This document shows positions 1 through 7,482 of a DNA stretch of 64,000 bases, piece after piece (the stretch's first letter is position 1; the number at the start of each line of letters is the position of its first letter). The stretch comes from Streptomyces hiroshimensis (lineage in GTDB: Bacteria > Actinomycetota > Actinomycetes > Streptomycetales > Streptomycetaceae). The position numbers were made by a program, and so were the translations under genes. Under the pieces are notes generated by a model. The model saw only the letters and a list, made by a program, of their open reading frames with translations, made no database searches and was not told the DNA's origin. The stretch covers positions 1 through 64,000 of the forward strand of contig NZ_BMUT01000006.1 in assembly GCF_014650335.1 (NCBI RefSeq), in the 5' to 3' direction.

Positions 1-27
1 TGTGGGAGAGTAGGACGCCGCCGAACA
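1..27 (+). rRNA. 3' end of 5S rRNA (partial)
   Basis: The window opens inside the last bases of a 5S rRNA. GGGAGAGTAGGACGCCG is the conserved 3' strand of actinobacterial 5S rRNA. It marks the end of an rrn operon transcribed rightward, with 16S and 23S outside the window. The exact mature 3' end cannot be fixed from sequence alone. Confidence 0.9.
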
Positions 28-40
28 AATTTTAGAGAAA

Positions 41-78
41 GCCCTGGTGGGAACCTTGAGTTCCCGCCAGGGCTTTTT
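41..78 (+). terminator. rho-independent terminator of the rrn operon
   Basis: GCCCTGGTGGGAAC pairs with GTTCCCGCCAGGGC across a five-base loop (CTTGA) and is followed by TTTTT. This is a perfect 14-bp stem with a U-tract directly after 5S, the expected end of an rRNA operon. Confidence 0.95.
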
Positions 79-116
79 CGCGTTTCCAGGCTGTTTGGGT
101 GTTTGGCTGTTTTCGC

Positions 117-1148
117 TTATGCCAAGCGGTCCAGGCTCTGCCTCTCCACCGCCCCCAGCAGCCTTTCCCCTCTCACCCACCGCCCTGCCTCCTCCACCGC
201 ATACATCCCCAGCCGCTTCCCCTCACTTCCCTGAGCGCCGGCGATATGCGGTGTCACCAGGACATTCGGCAGGGACAACAACGCGTGTTCCTTTCCCAGC
301 GGCTCGGGGTCCGTCACATCGAGCCAGGCGCTCAACCGCCCCGACCTGCACTCCCGTTCCAGCCCCTCGGTGTCGACGATCGAGCCTCGTGCCGTATTGA
401 TGACCGTGCCACCGTCCCGGATGAGGGCCAGGTGCTCCGCGTCCAGCAGGCGGCGAGTCTCCGGTGTCTCGGGTGCGTGGATGGTCACGATGTCGGCGGC
501 CCGGCAGAGGTCGGCCAGGCGGTCGACCCGCTCTGTGCCCAGCTGTGCGGCTTCCTCGTCCGTCACGTACGGGTCGTAGAGCAGAACCCGGTAGCCGGCC
601 GCGGAAGCCCGTAGGCCGGCGATCACCCGTCGCCCGATGTGTGAAGCACCGAGGACGCCGACGGTCCGGCCGTCGGCGCCCTGTCGTTCGCGGAAGGCCG
701 GCCAGCGGCCGCCGTCGGCGTATGCGGCAGCCGCCGGCAAGGCTCCCTTCGCCGCGAGCCCGATGGCCGCCAGGGTGAAGTCGGCGACCGGGCCCGCATT
801 GGCCTCTGCCGCCGAGGAGACGACGATCCGCCGTTCCCACACCGCCTCGGTCACCAGCTGCTTCACTGAGCCCGCCGCGTGCATGACGGCCCTCAACTGC
901 GGTGCAGCCTCAAGGACGGTCTTCGTCAGTGGCGGGCACCCCCATCCCGTGACGAGGACGTCCACGTCGCCCAGGCCCGCCGGGCCCGCGAGGAGCCCGA
1001 GCCCGTCGCGCACCGGGATCGGTCGGACCTCACGACCAGTCAACTCGCCCAGCCGCTCGCACAGATCAGGCGGCATGACGAGCGGTAGTTCGTCCACTCC
1101 CATGACCACCGCGACCCCGGCCGTCCCACACGCCCGTTCATCCGTCAT
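117..1148 (-). CDS. D-isomer-specific 2-hydroxyacid dehydrogenase family protein
   Basis: A 343-residue NAD-dependent dehydrogenase of the D-2-hydroxyacid family, usual length for the family. The Rossmann glycine motif reads VGVLGASHIG. The catalytic triad is visible in order: Arg in NTARGSIVD, Glu in DVTDPEPLG and His in VTPHIAG. These residues bind and reduce 2-keto acids; the natural substrate cannot be told (phosphoglycerate, glyoxylate or a sugar acid are possible). The ATG at 1148 was chosen because AGAGGGG lies six bases upstream; an in-frame GTG two codons earlier is possible. It is divergent from the acetyltransferase gene, sharing a 75-bp promoter region. Confidence 0.9.
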   Translation of the reverse strand: MTDERACGTAGVAVVMGVDELPLVMPPDLCERLGELTGREVRPIPVRDGLGLLAGPAGLGDVDVLVTGWGCPPLTKTVLEAAPQLRAVMHAAGSVKQLVTEAVWERRIVVSSAAEANAGPVADFTLAAIGLAAKGALPAAAAYADGGRWPAFRERQGADGRTVGVLGASHIGRRVIAGLRASAAGYRVLLYDPYVTDEEAAQLGTERVDRLADLCRAADIVTIHAPETPETRRLLDAEHLALIRDGGTVINTARGSIVDTEGLERECRSGRLSAWLDVTDPEPLGKEHALLSLPNVLVTPHIAGAQGSEGKRLGMYAVEEAGRWVRGERLLGAVERQSLDRLA

Positions 1149-1223
1149 GCGCACCCCTCTGCCCGTCCGGCAGAGAGCGAAAACACATTGCTCGTGCCGT
1201 CCGTCCGGGGTGACGATCAAGGG

Positions 1224-1787
1224 ATGGAGCACATCATCAGGCCTGTACAGGCGGGCGATTGGGAGAAGTCCAAGGAGCTGCGGTTGACGGCGCTCTTGGA
1301 CCCCGTGGCGCCGATCGCTTTTCTCGACACCTACGACAAGGCCGTCGAGCAGCCCGACAGTTATTGGCAGGAGCGGGCGCGGGCGAGCTCCGAGGCGTGT
1401 CGCGTCATCACGTTCGTGGCAGAGGCGCCCGACGGCACCTGGGACGGCACGGTCACCGTCCTCGTCGAGGACCCGGAGGCGGAGGAAGGCGCAGTCTTCG
1501 GCGGCGCTCCGTCCGTGCCGCAGACGCACATCGTCGGGGTCTTCGTCCGGCCCGAGCGGCGCGGGGCAGGCCTCATCCAGGCGCTCTTCGACGCCGCCGT
1601 CGAGTGGTCCTGGGCCCTGTCCCGGCCGCGCGCCGAGCGCATACGTCTCTTCGTCCACGAGGACAACGCCCGTGCCATGGCGGTCTACCGCAAGGCCGGC
1701 TTCGAGCTCACCGGCACGACCATCCCCATGCAGGGCGACCCCGAGGCCAAGGAGTACGAGCTCGCGCTCGTTCGTCCCGCCGCTTGA
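1224..1787 (+). CDS. GNAT family N-acetyltransferase
   Basis: A 187-residue Gcn5-related acetyltransferase. The N-terminal IIRPVQAGDW strand is typical for the fold, the acetyl-CoA loop region reads VGVFVRPERRGAGL, and VHEDNARAMAVYRKAGF is the standard C-terminal motif. The acceptor substrate is unknown. The ATG at 1224 begins where the domain begins; a TTG at 1188 with AGAGA upstream would add 12 residues. The gene ends in a duplicated 17-bp segment from which the sensor kinase gene starts, so the two are probably cotranscribed. Confidence 0.85.
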   Translation: MEHIIRPVQAGDWEKSKELRLTALLDPVAPIAFLDTYDKAVEQPDSYWQERARASSEACRVITFVAEAPDGTWDGTVTVLVEDPEAEEGAVFGGAPSVPQTHIVGVFVRPERRGAGLIQALFDAAVEWSWALSRPRAERIRLFVHEDNARAMAVYRKAGFELTGTTIPMQGDPEAKEYELALVRPAA

Positions 1788-1817
1788 TGAAGCCCTGCAC
1801 CTGATGAAGCCCTGCAC
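1784..1817 (+). repeat. 17-bp tandem duplication at a stop/start junction
   Basis: TGATGAAGCCCTGCAC occurs twice in tandem (units 1784-1800 and 1801-1817, differing at the first base). The first copy carries the acetyltransferase stop and an ATG that runs into a stop after five codons. The second copy supplies the ATG used by the sensor kinase. Confidence 0.9.
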
Positions 1818-3138
1818 CGGCCTCCGATCTCGCCTCCGCACCCGCATCCGGGTCCGTAGCCCCTGGGCCGTCGACGCCCTGGTCGCGGCCGTGGTGCAGG
1901 CCGCCGTGACCATCCCGTTCGTCGTACCCCGCTCGGCGGACGTGCCGCCCGCCACCTGGGTGTTCTACGGGATGACCACGCTGTCGGTGCTGCCGCTCCT
2001 GTGGCGCAGCCGGGCGCCCCTGACGTGCCTGGTGGCGATCACCGTGGCCGGGTTCGCCTATCTGCCCATGGACGGGCCCGGGCAGCCGATGCCGTACAGC
2101 CCGCTGGTGGCCATCTTCACCGTCGCCGCGCAGGCGGGGGTGCGGCAGCGGCGGGTGACGGTGGGGGTCGGGCTGCCGGTCGTGGCGGTCGCGGTCGCCC
2201 TGCGGACCAATACGGCCCGCGAGTACCTCTTCGCCTTCTTCCTCTTCTCCATGGTGTACGCGCTCGGTGTGCTGGCGCGCACCCGGCAGGCGTACACCGA
2301 GGCCGTCGAGGCGCGGGCCGCGGAGCTGGAGCGGGCGCGGGTCGTGGAGGCCGAGCGGGCGGCCGAGCGGGAACGGGCGCGGATCGCGAGGGAGATGCAC
2401 GACATCCTGTCGCACGCCGTCAGCCTGATGGTGGTTCAGGCGGAGGCCGGGCCCCTGGTCGTACGGTCCGATCCCGACCGGGCGGAGGCGGCGTTCGATG
2501 CGATCGCCGGGGCGGGGCGGGACGCGATGGTGCAGCTGCGGCGCATGCTCGGCGTGCTCAAGGAGGAGCCGGAGGAGCCGGAGGAGTCGGAGGGGCTGAC
2601 AGGGGCTGGAGTGCAAGGCTCGGAGAGCCCGGGCGATTCCGATACGGCGGCAGCCCGTACGCGTGCCCGTACCCGTACCCCGCAGCCCACGCTCGACGGC
2701 CTCGGCGCCCTGGTCGGGGAGGTCCGGCGGACGGGCCTGTCCGTGGTCCTGCTGACGGAGGGCGAGCCGCGGCCGCTCGCCGCCGATGCGCAGGTCACCG
2801 TCTACCGCGTGGTGCAGGAGGCGCTGACGAACGTCCTCAAGCACTCCGACGCGCGTTCGGTGTCCGTACGCCTCGCCTGGGGGCAAGGAGAACGGGGGGA
2901 GCAGGAGGAACAGGGGGCGGAGGGCAGCCGGTTGTCCGTCACCGTGACGGACGACGGTACGGGCGTCCGCAAGCCCGGTGGCGCAGGCAGCGGAAGAGGC
3001 CTGATCGGCATTCGTGAGCGGGCTGCCGCGCACGGCGGGACGGCGTCGGCCGGGCCCGGCCCGGACGGCCGCGGCTACCGCGTTTGCCTGGAGCTGCCCG
3101 TCGTGGTCTCCTCGCCTCCGGAGGTGGGGCCGGAGTGA
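1804..3138 (+). CDS. NarL-family sensor histidine kinase
   Basis: A 444-residue membrane histidine kinase. Roughly residues 15-165 contain five or six hydrophobic segments. They are followed by a charged coiled coil and a HisKA_3 dimerisation box with the phospho-acceptor His in ARIAREMHDILSH. The HATPase_c domain has an N-box (EALTNVLKHSD), VTDDGTGV and GLIGIRERAAAHGG. An acidic and low-complexity linker (about residues 255-300) separates the H-box from the ATPase domain. The stop overlaps the start of the response regulator by four bases (GTGA), so the pair is translationally coupled. The signal it senses is unknown. Confidence 0.93.
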   Translation: MKPCTGLRSRLRTRIRVRSPWAVDALVAAVVQAAVTIPFVVPRSADVPPATWVFYGMTTLSVLPLLWRSRAPLTCLVAITVAGFAYLPMDGPGQPMPYSPLVAIFTVAAQAGVRQRRVTVGVGLPVVAVAVALRTNTAREYLFAFFLFSMVYALGVLARTRQAYTEAVEARAAELERARVVEAERAAERERARIAREMHDILSHAVSLMVVQAEAGPLVVRSDPDRAEAAFDAIAGAGRDAMVQLRRMLGVLKEEPEEPEESEGLTGAGVQGSESPGDSDTAAARTRARTRTPQPTLDGLGALVGEVRRTGLSVVLLTEGEPRPLAADAQVTVYRVVQEALTNVLKHSDARSVSVRLAWGQGERGEQEEQGAEGSRLSVTVTDDGTGVRKPGGAGSGRGLIGIRERAAAHGGTASAGPGPDGRGYRVCLELPVVVSSPPEVGPE

Positions 3139-3806
3139 CGATCCGCGTGGTGGTGGCCGACGACCAGGAGCTGGTGCGCAGCGGGTTCGCGATGATCCTG
3201 TCCGCGCAGCCGGACATCGAGGTCGTGGCGGAGGCCGGGGACGGCGCCGAGGCCGTGGCGGCCGTGCGGCGGCACGCACCCGATGTCGTCCTCCTCGACA
3301 TCCGCATGCCGCGCATGGACGGCATCGAGGCGGCCCGCACGATCTGTGCGGAGACCGGCTGCCGGGCCGTCATGCTCACCACCTTCGACCAGGACGACTA
3401 CGTCTACGAGGCGTTGCACGCGGGGGCCAGCGGGTTCCTGCTGAAGGACGTGCGGCGCGACGACCTCGTGCATGCCGTGCGGGTCGTGGTCGCGGGTGAC
3501 TCCTTGCTCGCGCCGTCGGTGGCGCGCCGCCTGGTCGCGGACTTCACGAGCCGTGGGCAGGCGGACGCGTCGGCGGGGACGGGGACGTCCGGGCCGGAGC
3601 TGGGGGCGCTGACCGCGCGCGAGCGCGAGACGCTGGTCCTCCTCGGGCGCGGGCTGTCGAACGCGGAGATCGCGGCCGAGCTGGTGGTCAGCGAGCACAC
3701 GGTCAAGACCCACGTCAGCAACGTGCTGTCGAAGCTGGGGCTGCGGGACCGGATCCAGGCCGTCATCTGCGCGTACGAGACCGGGCTGATCGCTCCGGGC
3801 GGCTGA
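3135..3806 (+). CDS. NarL/FixJ-family response regulator
   Basis: A 223-residue response regulator and partner of the preceding kinase. The receiver domain starts IRVVVADDQELVRSGF, with the phosphorylatable Asp in VVLLDIRMPRMDG and the conserved Lys in GFLLKDVRRDD. The C-terminal LuxR-type helix-turn-helix reads LTARERETLVLL and EIAAELVVSEHTVKTH. The GTG at 3135 overlaps the kinase stop and has GGAGG at a proper distance. Confidence 0.95.
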   Translation: MTIRVVVADDQELVRSGFAMILSAQPDIEVVAEAGDGAEAVAAVRRHAPDVVLLDIRMPRMDGIEAARTICAETGCRAVMLTTFDQDDYVYEALHAGASGFLLKDVRRDDLVHAVRVVVAGDSLLAPSVARRLVADFTSRGQADASAGTGTSGPELGALTARERETLVLLGRGLSNAEIAAELVVSEHTVKTHVSNVLSKLGLRDRIQAVICAYETGLIAPGG

Positions 3807-3951
3807 CCTCGTCCGGCCTCGTCCGACGCCATCCCTCTGACGAGGGAGGCGTGCGGCAGCCGATACCCCTCGCGTCGGCGATTCGCCCGTTCGTACGGAT
3901 CGCAAGGATGGATCCCGTCGCGCACATCCGGCATCTCCAGGGGGAATCACC

Positions 3952-5163
3952 ATGCGCCGTAACAGAATTGCCGTCCTCGCCGCCACCGCGGTGGCGCTGA
4001 GTGTGACGGTCGCGCCCGCCGTGGCCTCGGCCTCCGCTTCGGCTTCCGTTTCCGCCTCCGCTTCTTCCCTCCCCTCTGCCCCCGCTTCCGCCGCCTCCGC
4101 CAAGGCCGCCGCCCTGCAGCAGGCGATAGCCGGTCTGCCGGCCGCCGACGCCACCGCCGCGCAGGTCCGCTACAAGGGCGACGACCTGCGCTGGAGCGGC
4201 GCGACGGGCCAGGTCGACCTGCGTACGCACAAGGCGGTCAAGGGCGACGAGCGCTTCCGCGCGGGCAGCATCACCAAGACGTTCACGGCGGCCGTCGCGC
4301 TGCAGCTCGTCCACGAGAAGAAGCTGGATCTCGACGGCACGGTGCAGCAGTACCTGCCCGGCCTGCTGCCCGCCCACTACCCGGACGTCAAGGTCCGGCA
4401 GCTGCTGGACTACACGAGCGGCCTGCCGGGCGGGGACACCCGGGAGGCCCCGAAGAGCCCCGGCTGGGACAAGAGCCGCTACACCACCTGGTACCACCGC
4501 GCGCTCGTCCAGGCGGGCTTCGGCAAGCCCATGGAGTTCACCCCCGGCACTCGGCAGCACTACTCCAACATCGGTTACAACGTGCTGGGGCTGCTGATCG
4601 AGAAGGTCACGGGGCGGACGTACGAGCAGGAGCTGCGGGACCGGGTGATCAACCGCGTGGGCCTCAAGGACACGTACAGCCCCGGGGCGGACACCCGTAT
4701 CAAGGGCCGCCACACGCACGGCTACGAGGCGCTCAAGGACGCCGGCGGCGGCACCCGGCTCGTCGACACGACCGAGTGGGACCAGTCCGAGACGTGGGCC
4801 TCCGGCGACCTCATCACGACGACGGCCGACCTGGAGCGCTTCACCTCCGCCCTCTTCGCCGGGCGCGTCGTGCCGCAGCAGGAGCTGAAGCTCATGTTCA
4901 CCGTGCCGAAGGTGCCCACGTACGAGAGTGCGAAGCCGGCGGTGTACTCCAGCGGTCTCACGCGCATCCAGCTCGTCAAGGACGGCCCGGTCTACTGGGG
5001 CAAGTCCGGGAGCCGGTACGGGTACCTCAGCGGTTTCGGGGCCACGCAGGACGGGGCGCGGTCGCTGGTCTACTCGGTGAACTCCACCGATGCGAAGGGG
5101 GACGCCGCGACGGCTCCCGACTCGCGCATCGGCCGGATCATCATGGCGGGCCTCGGCCGATAG
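3952..5163 (+). CDS. secreted serine hydrolase (beta-lactamase / D,D-carboxypeptidase fold)
   Basis: A 403-residue exported class C-type serine hydrolase (peptidase family S12). A signal peptide occupies about residues 1-28 and is followed by an Ala/Ser-rich stretch. The catalytic motifs are SITK (nucleophile Ser), YSN and KSG near the C-terminus. The family includes D-alanyl-D-alanine carboxypeptidases, esterases and beta-lactamases; the sequence does not separate these. AGGGGGAA precedes the ATG. The gene stands alone in a 145-bp upstream gap and is convergent with the TipAS-type regulator. Confidence 0.9.
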   Translation: MRRNRIAVLAATAVALSVTVAPAVASASASASVSASASSLPSAPASAASAKAAALQQAIAGLPAADATAAQVRYKGDDLRWSGATGQVDLRTHKAVKGDERFRAGSITKTFTAAVALQLVHEKKLDLDGTVQQYLPGLLPAHYPDVKVRQLLDYTSGLPGGDTREAPKSPGWDKSRYTTWYHRALVQAGFGKPMEFTPGTRQHYSNIGYNVLGLLIEKVTGRTYEQELRDRVINRVGLKDTYSPGADTRIKGRHTHGYEALKDAGGGTRLVDTTEWDQSETWASGDLITTTADLERFTSALFAGRVVPQQELKLMFTVPKVPTYESAKPAVYSSGLTRIQLVKDGPVYWGKSGSRYGYLSGFGATQDGARSLVYSVNSTDAKGDAATAPDSRIGRIIMAGLGR

Positions 5164-5209
5164 CCCGCGGCTTGCCTCACGGTCTGGCCCGCGCCCTGGC
5201 CCACTCCGC

Positions 5210-6094
5210 TCACTCCCACGTCGCGGACGCCGGGTCGACGCCGTGGGCCGCGGCGTTCGCGAAGATCACGTCGCGCAGCCAGACGGTCAGGCCCGGCGCG
5301 ACCGCGTCGTAGTGCTCGGCGTAGCCGGGCTCGTCGACGTACATCCGCCCGATGCAGGCGTGCATCGCGTGCGTGCAGTCGAAGTACGTCGAGAGCAGCG
5401 CGCGGTGCCGTTCCGCGAGGGCGTTCGCCTCGCCGGAGCCGGGTGCGGTGCCGGCGCGCTGCGCGGCGGCGAAGTCGGCGTTCAGGGCGTGGGTCGCGGC
5501 GGCGGCGTCCTTCCAGTCCTGCGGGGTCATGTCGGCGGCTCGCTCGGCGTACTGCGCCCACTGCGCGCTGCCGCCCCAGCGGTCCTCGGCCTCCTCGACC
5601 CAGGAGGGCTGCCAGTCGTCGCCGAAGATCTCGACCTGCTCCTGCGGCGTCAGCCGCATCCCGGTGTCCGACGCCGCCATCATGCGGTCGACTGCGCCGA
5701 CCATCTTCTGCAGGCGGGTGATGCGCTCCACGAGTTCCGTGCGCTGCCGGCGGAGGTGGTCGCGCGCACTGGTGCCCGGGTCGTCGAGGATCCGGCCGAT
5801 CTCGGCGAGCGGGAAGCCGAGTTCCTTGTAGACGAGGACGCGGTGGATCCGGGCGACGTCGTCGCCCGAGTACACCCGGTACCCGGCCCACGTGCGCCCG
5901 CTCGGTCGCACGAGGCCGATCGTGTCCCAGTGGTGCAGCGACTTCACGCTGACCCCGACGAGTGCGGCCGTCCGGCCGACGGTGAGGCCGTCGGGGCCGA
6001 TCGGCTCGGCGCCCTCCGGGGCGAGGGCCGGGCCCGGGTCCTGCGCGCGGGGATCACTCTTCACCGGCTCAGTATCCGTGCACCCCCGGCTCAC
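5210..6094 (-). CDS. MerR-family regulator with TipAS effector-binding domain
   Basis: Up to 294 residues. The MerR helix-turn-helix begins near residue 38 (LTVGRTAALVGVSVKSLHHWD) and includes AGYRVYSGDDVARI. A coiled coil and a C-terminal TipAS domain (about 150-290) follow. TipAS-type proteins bind thiopeptides or other drugs and activate promoters with long spacers. The GTG at 6094 overlaps the upstream amidohydrolase gene by 26 bp; a second GTG at 6064, just after that stop, would give 284 residues and no overlap. Cotranscription with the amidohydrolase is likely. Confidence 0.88.
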   Translation of the reverse strand: MSRGCTDTEPVKSDPRAQDPGPALAPEGAEPIGPDGLTVGRTAALVGVSVKSLHHWDTIGLVRPSGRTWAGYRVYSGDDVARIHRVLVYKELGFPLAEIGRILDDPGTSARDHLRRQRTELVERITRLQKMVGAVDRMMAASDTGMRLTPQEQVEIFGDDWQPSWVEEAEDRWGGSAQWAQYAERAADMTPQDWKDAAAATHALNADFAAAQRAGTAPGSGEANALAERHRALLSTYFDCTHAMHACIGRMYVDEPGYAEHYDAVAPGLTVWLRDVIFANAAAHGVDPASATWE

Positions 6095-7466
6095 CGATCA
6101 GCCGGCCTTGTACGACCACCGAGGCGATCCGGCGGACGGCCGTGATGTCGCGCAGCGGGTCCGCGTCCAGGACGACGAGGTCTGCCGCCCGGCCCGGCCC
6201 GACCGTGCCGATCGCGTCCGCGAGGCCCAGCGCCCGCGCGGGCCCGGCCGTGGCCGCCCGGAGCGCCTCCGCGGCGCCCAGGCCCGCCCCGGCCAGCTGC
6301 TCCATCTCCTCGTGCAGGCCGTCCGCGTGCGTACCGGCGGCGAGGACCGGCACGCCGTGGCGGTGCAGCTCCGCGACCAGGTGCAGGCGGTGGGCGCGGA
6401 TCCCCTGGAGATACGGGGTGTCGGCGTCTGTGGTGTCGGCGTCCGTGGTGTCGGCGTCCGTGCTGTCCGGGGCCTCCAGGAACCGGTGCGCCGCGAGGGA
6501 CGGGGCGATCCAGGTGCCGTTGGCCGCCAGGCGGTCGAAGAGCCGGTCCGCGCGATCGGGGTAGTAGGACCGGACGGCCGTCCACTCCAGGCGCCGGATC
6601 TGCCGGAGCCAGTGGCGGTACCGGTCAGGGCCTGCGTCGGTGCGCGGGTCCTTGATGCGTGCGAGTCCGTGCCGGATTTCCCCGTCCCGCGTGGAAGCGG
6701 CGAGCAAGAGCGCGTGCAGGTGCTCGACGATCCGCTGCCCGGCATCGGAGGCCTCGGCGGGTGACACGGCGTCCGGGCAGTGACCCCCGTACGGGATGTG
6801 CCGCCTGCGGGCCTCGTCGGCCAGGGCGAGATACGCCGCCCGCGACAACCGTGGGTGAACCCCTACGAACGCCGCGCCCCCGGCCACGGCCCTGCGCACG
6901 GCCCGGCGGGCCGCCGTCTCGTCGCGCGCCTCGACCGACGACCCCGGCCACAGGGCGGGCGAGCCGTCGACGGGCGGGCTGCCGGGACCGGCGACGGTCG
7001 TCACCCCTTTCAGCACCCCTTTCCGCACTCCTTTCAGCGCGGACAGCCGTGCCGTGGTCCCCCCTGACGGCTCGTCGGCCCCGCTGCCGGACACCTGCAG
7101 CGCGATCAGGCCCGGGATGACGTACTTGCCGCGGAGGTCCACCACGCGGGCGTCCGCGGGCGCCGGGACCTCCGCGGTCCGGCCGACCGTCTCGATGCGG
7201 CCGTCGCGGACGAGGACCGTCATGCCGGGGCTGGGCGGCTGCGCGCCAGGGGCGGCGATCAGCGTCGCGTGGGTGAGGGCGAGGGGCTGCGCCGGGCCGC
7301 CGTGCGGTGTGGCCGCGAATGCCCGCTCCGTACCACCGAGGGCGAGCGCCCCGCCGAGCGCCGCCGCGCCACCGAGCGCAGCCGCGCCGCCCAGGAACCG
7401 ACGCCTGCCGGGGGCCCACGCTCCTGTGCCCTCCGATGCCTCCGCTTCCCCCGGCTCCTCCGGCAT
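6069..7466 (-). CDS. Tat-exported amidohydrolase-family protein with degenerate metal site
   Basis: A 465-residue member of the imidazolonepropionase-like amidohydrolase family, with a twin-arginine signal (GRRRFLGG, near residue 21) and an Ala/Gly-rich hydrophobic segment. The C-terminal region (AADLVVLDADPLRDI) is family-typical. Key residues are missing: the HxH after PGLI is replaced by LQVSG, the bridging Lys of the IKVY motif reads GVHP, and the usual GTDA reads GTHA. Only the two middle His (GGHCPD, VEHLH) remain. A threefold TDADT repeat interrupts the domain. The ATG at 7466 has CAGGGAGACGG upstream. Catalysis by the usual mechanism is doubtful. Confidence 0.85.
   Translation of the reverse strand: MPEEPGEAEASEGTGAWAPGRRRFLGGAAALGGAAALGGALALGGTERAFAATPHGGPAQPLALTHATLIAAPGAQPPSPGMTVLVRDGRIETVGRTAEVPAPADARVVDLRGKYVIPGLIALQVSGSGADEPSGGTTARLSALKGVRKGVLKGVTTVAGPGSPPVDGSPALWPGSSVEARDETAARRAVRRAVAGGAAFVGVHPRLSRAAYLALADEARRRHIPYGGHCPDAVSPAEASDAGQRIVEHLHALLLAASTRDGEIRHGLARIKDPRTDAGPDRYRHWLRQIRRLEWTAVRSYYPDRADRLFDRLAANGTWIAPSLAAHRFLEAPDSTDADTTDADTTDADTPYLQGIRAHRLHLVAELHRHGVPVLAAGTHADGLHEEMEQLAGAGLGAAEALRAATAGPARALGLADAIGTVGPGRAADLVVLDADPLRDITAVRRIASVVVQGRLIGEPGVHGY
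6420..6464 (-). repeat. three 15-bp tandem repeats inside the amidohydrolase gene
   Basis: GTCGGCGTCCGTGGT is repeated three times with one or two changes, and the reverse strand encodes a TDADT-type acidic loop. It keeps the reading frame and probably arose by slippage. Confidence 0.9.
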
Positions 7467-7482
7467 CCGTCCGTCTCCCTGG

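Noticed and set aside
117..1955. 612-codon reverse frame covering the dehydrogenase and the acetyltransferase
   Set aside because: Only the part from 1148 down encodes recognisable protein; the upstream extension is antisense to the acetyltransferase gene and low-complexity.
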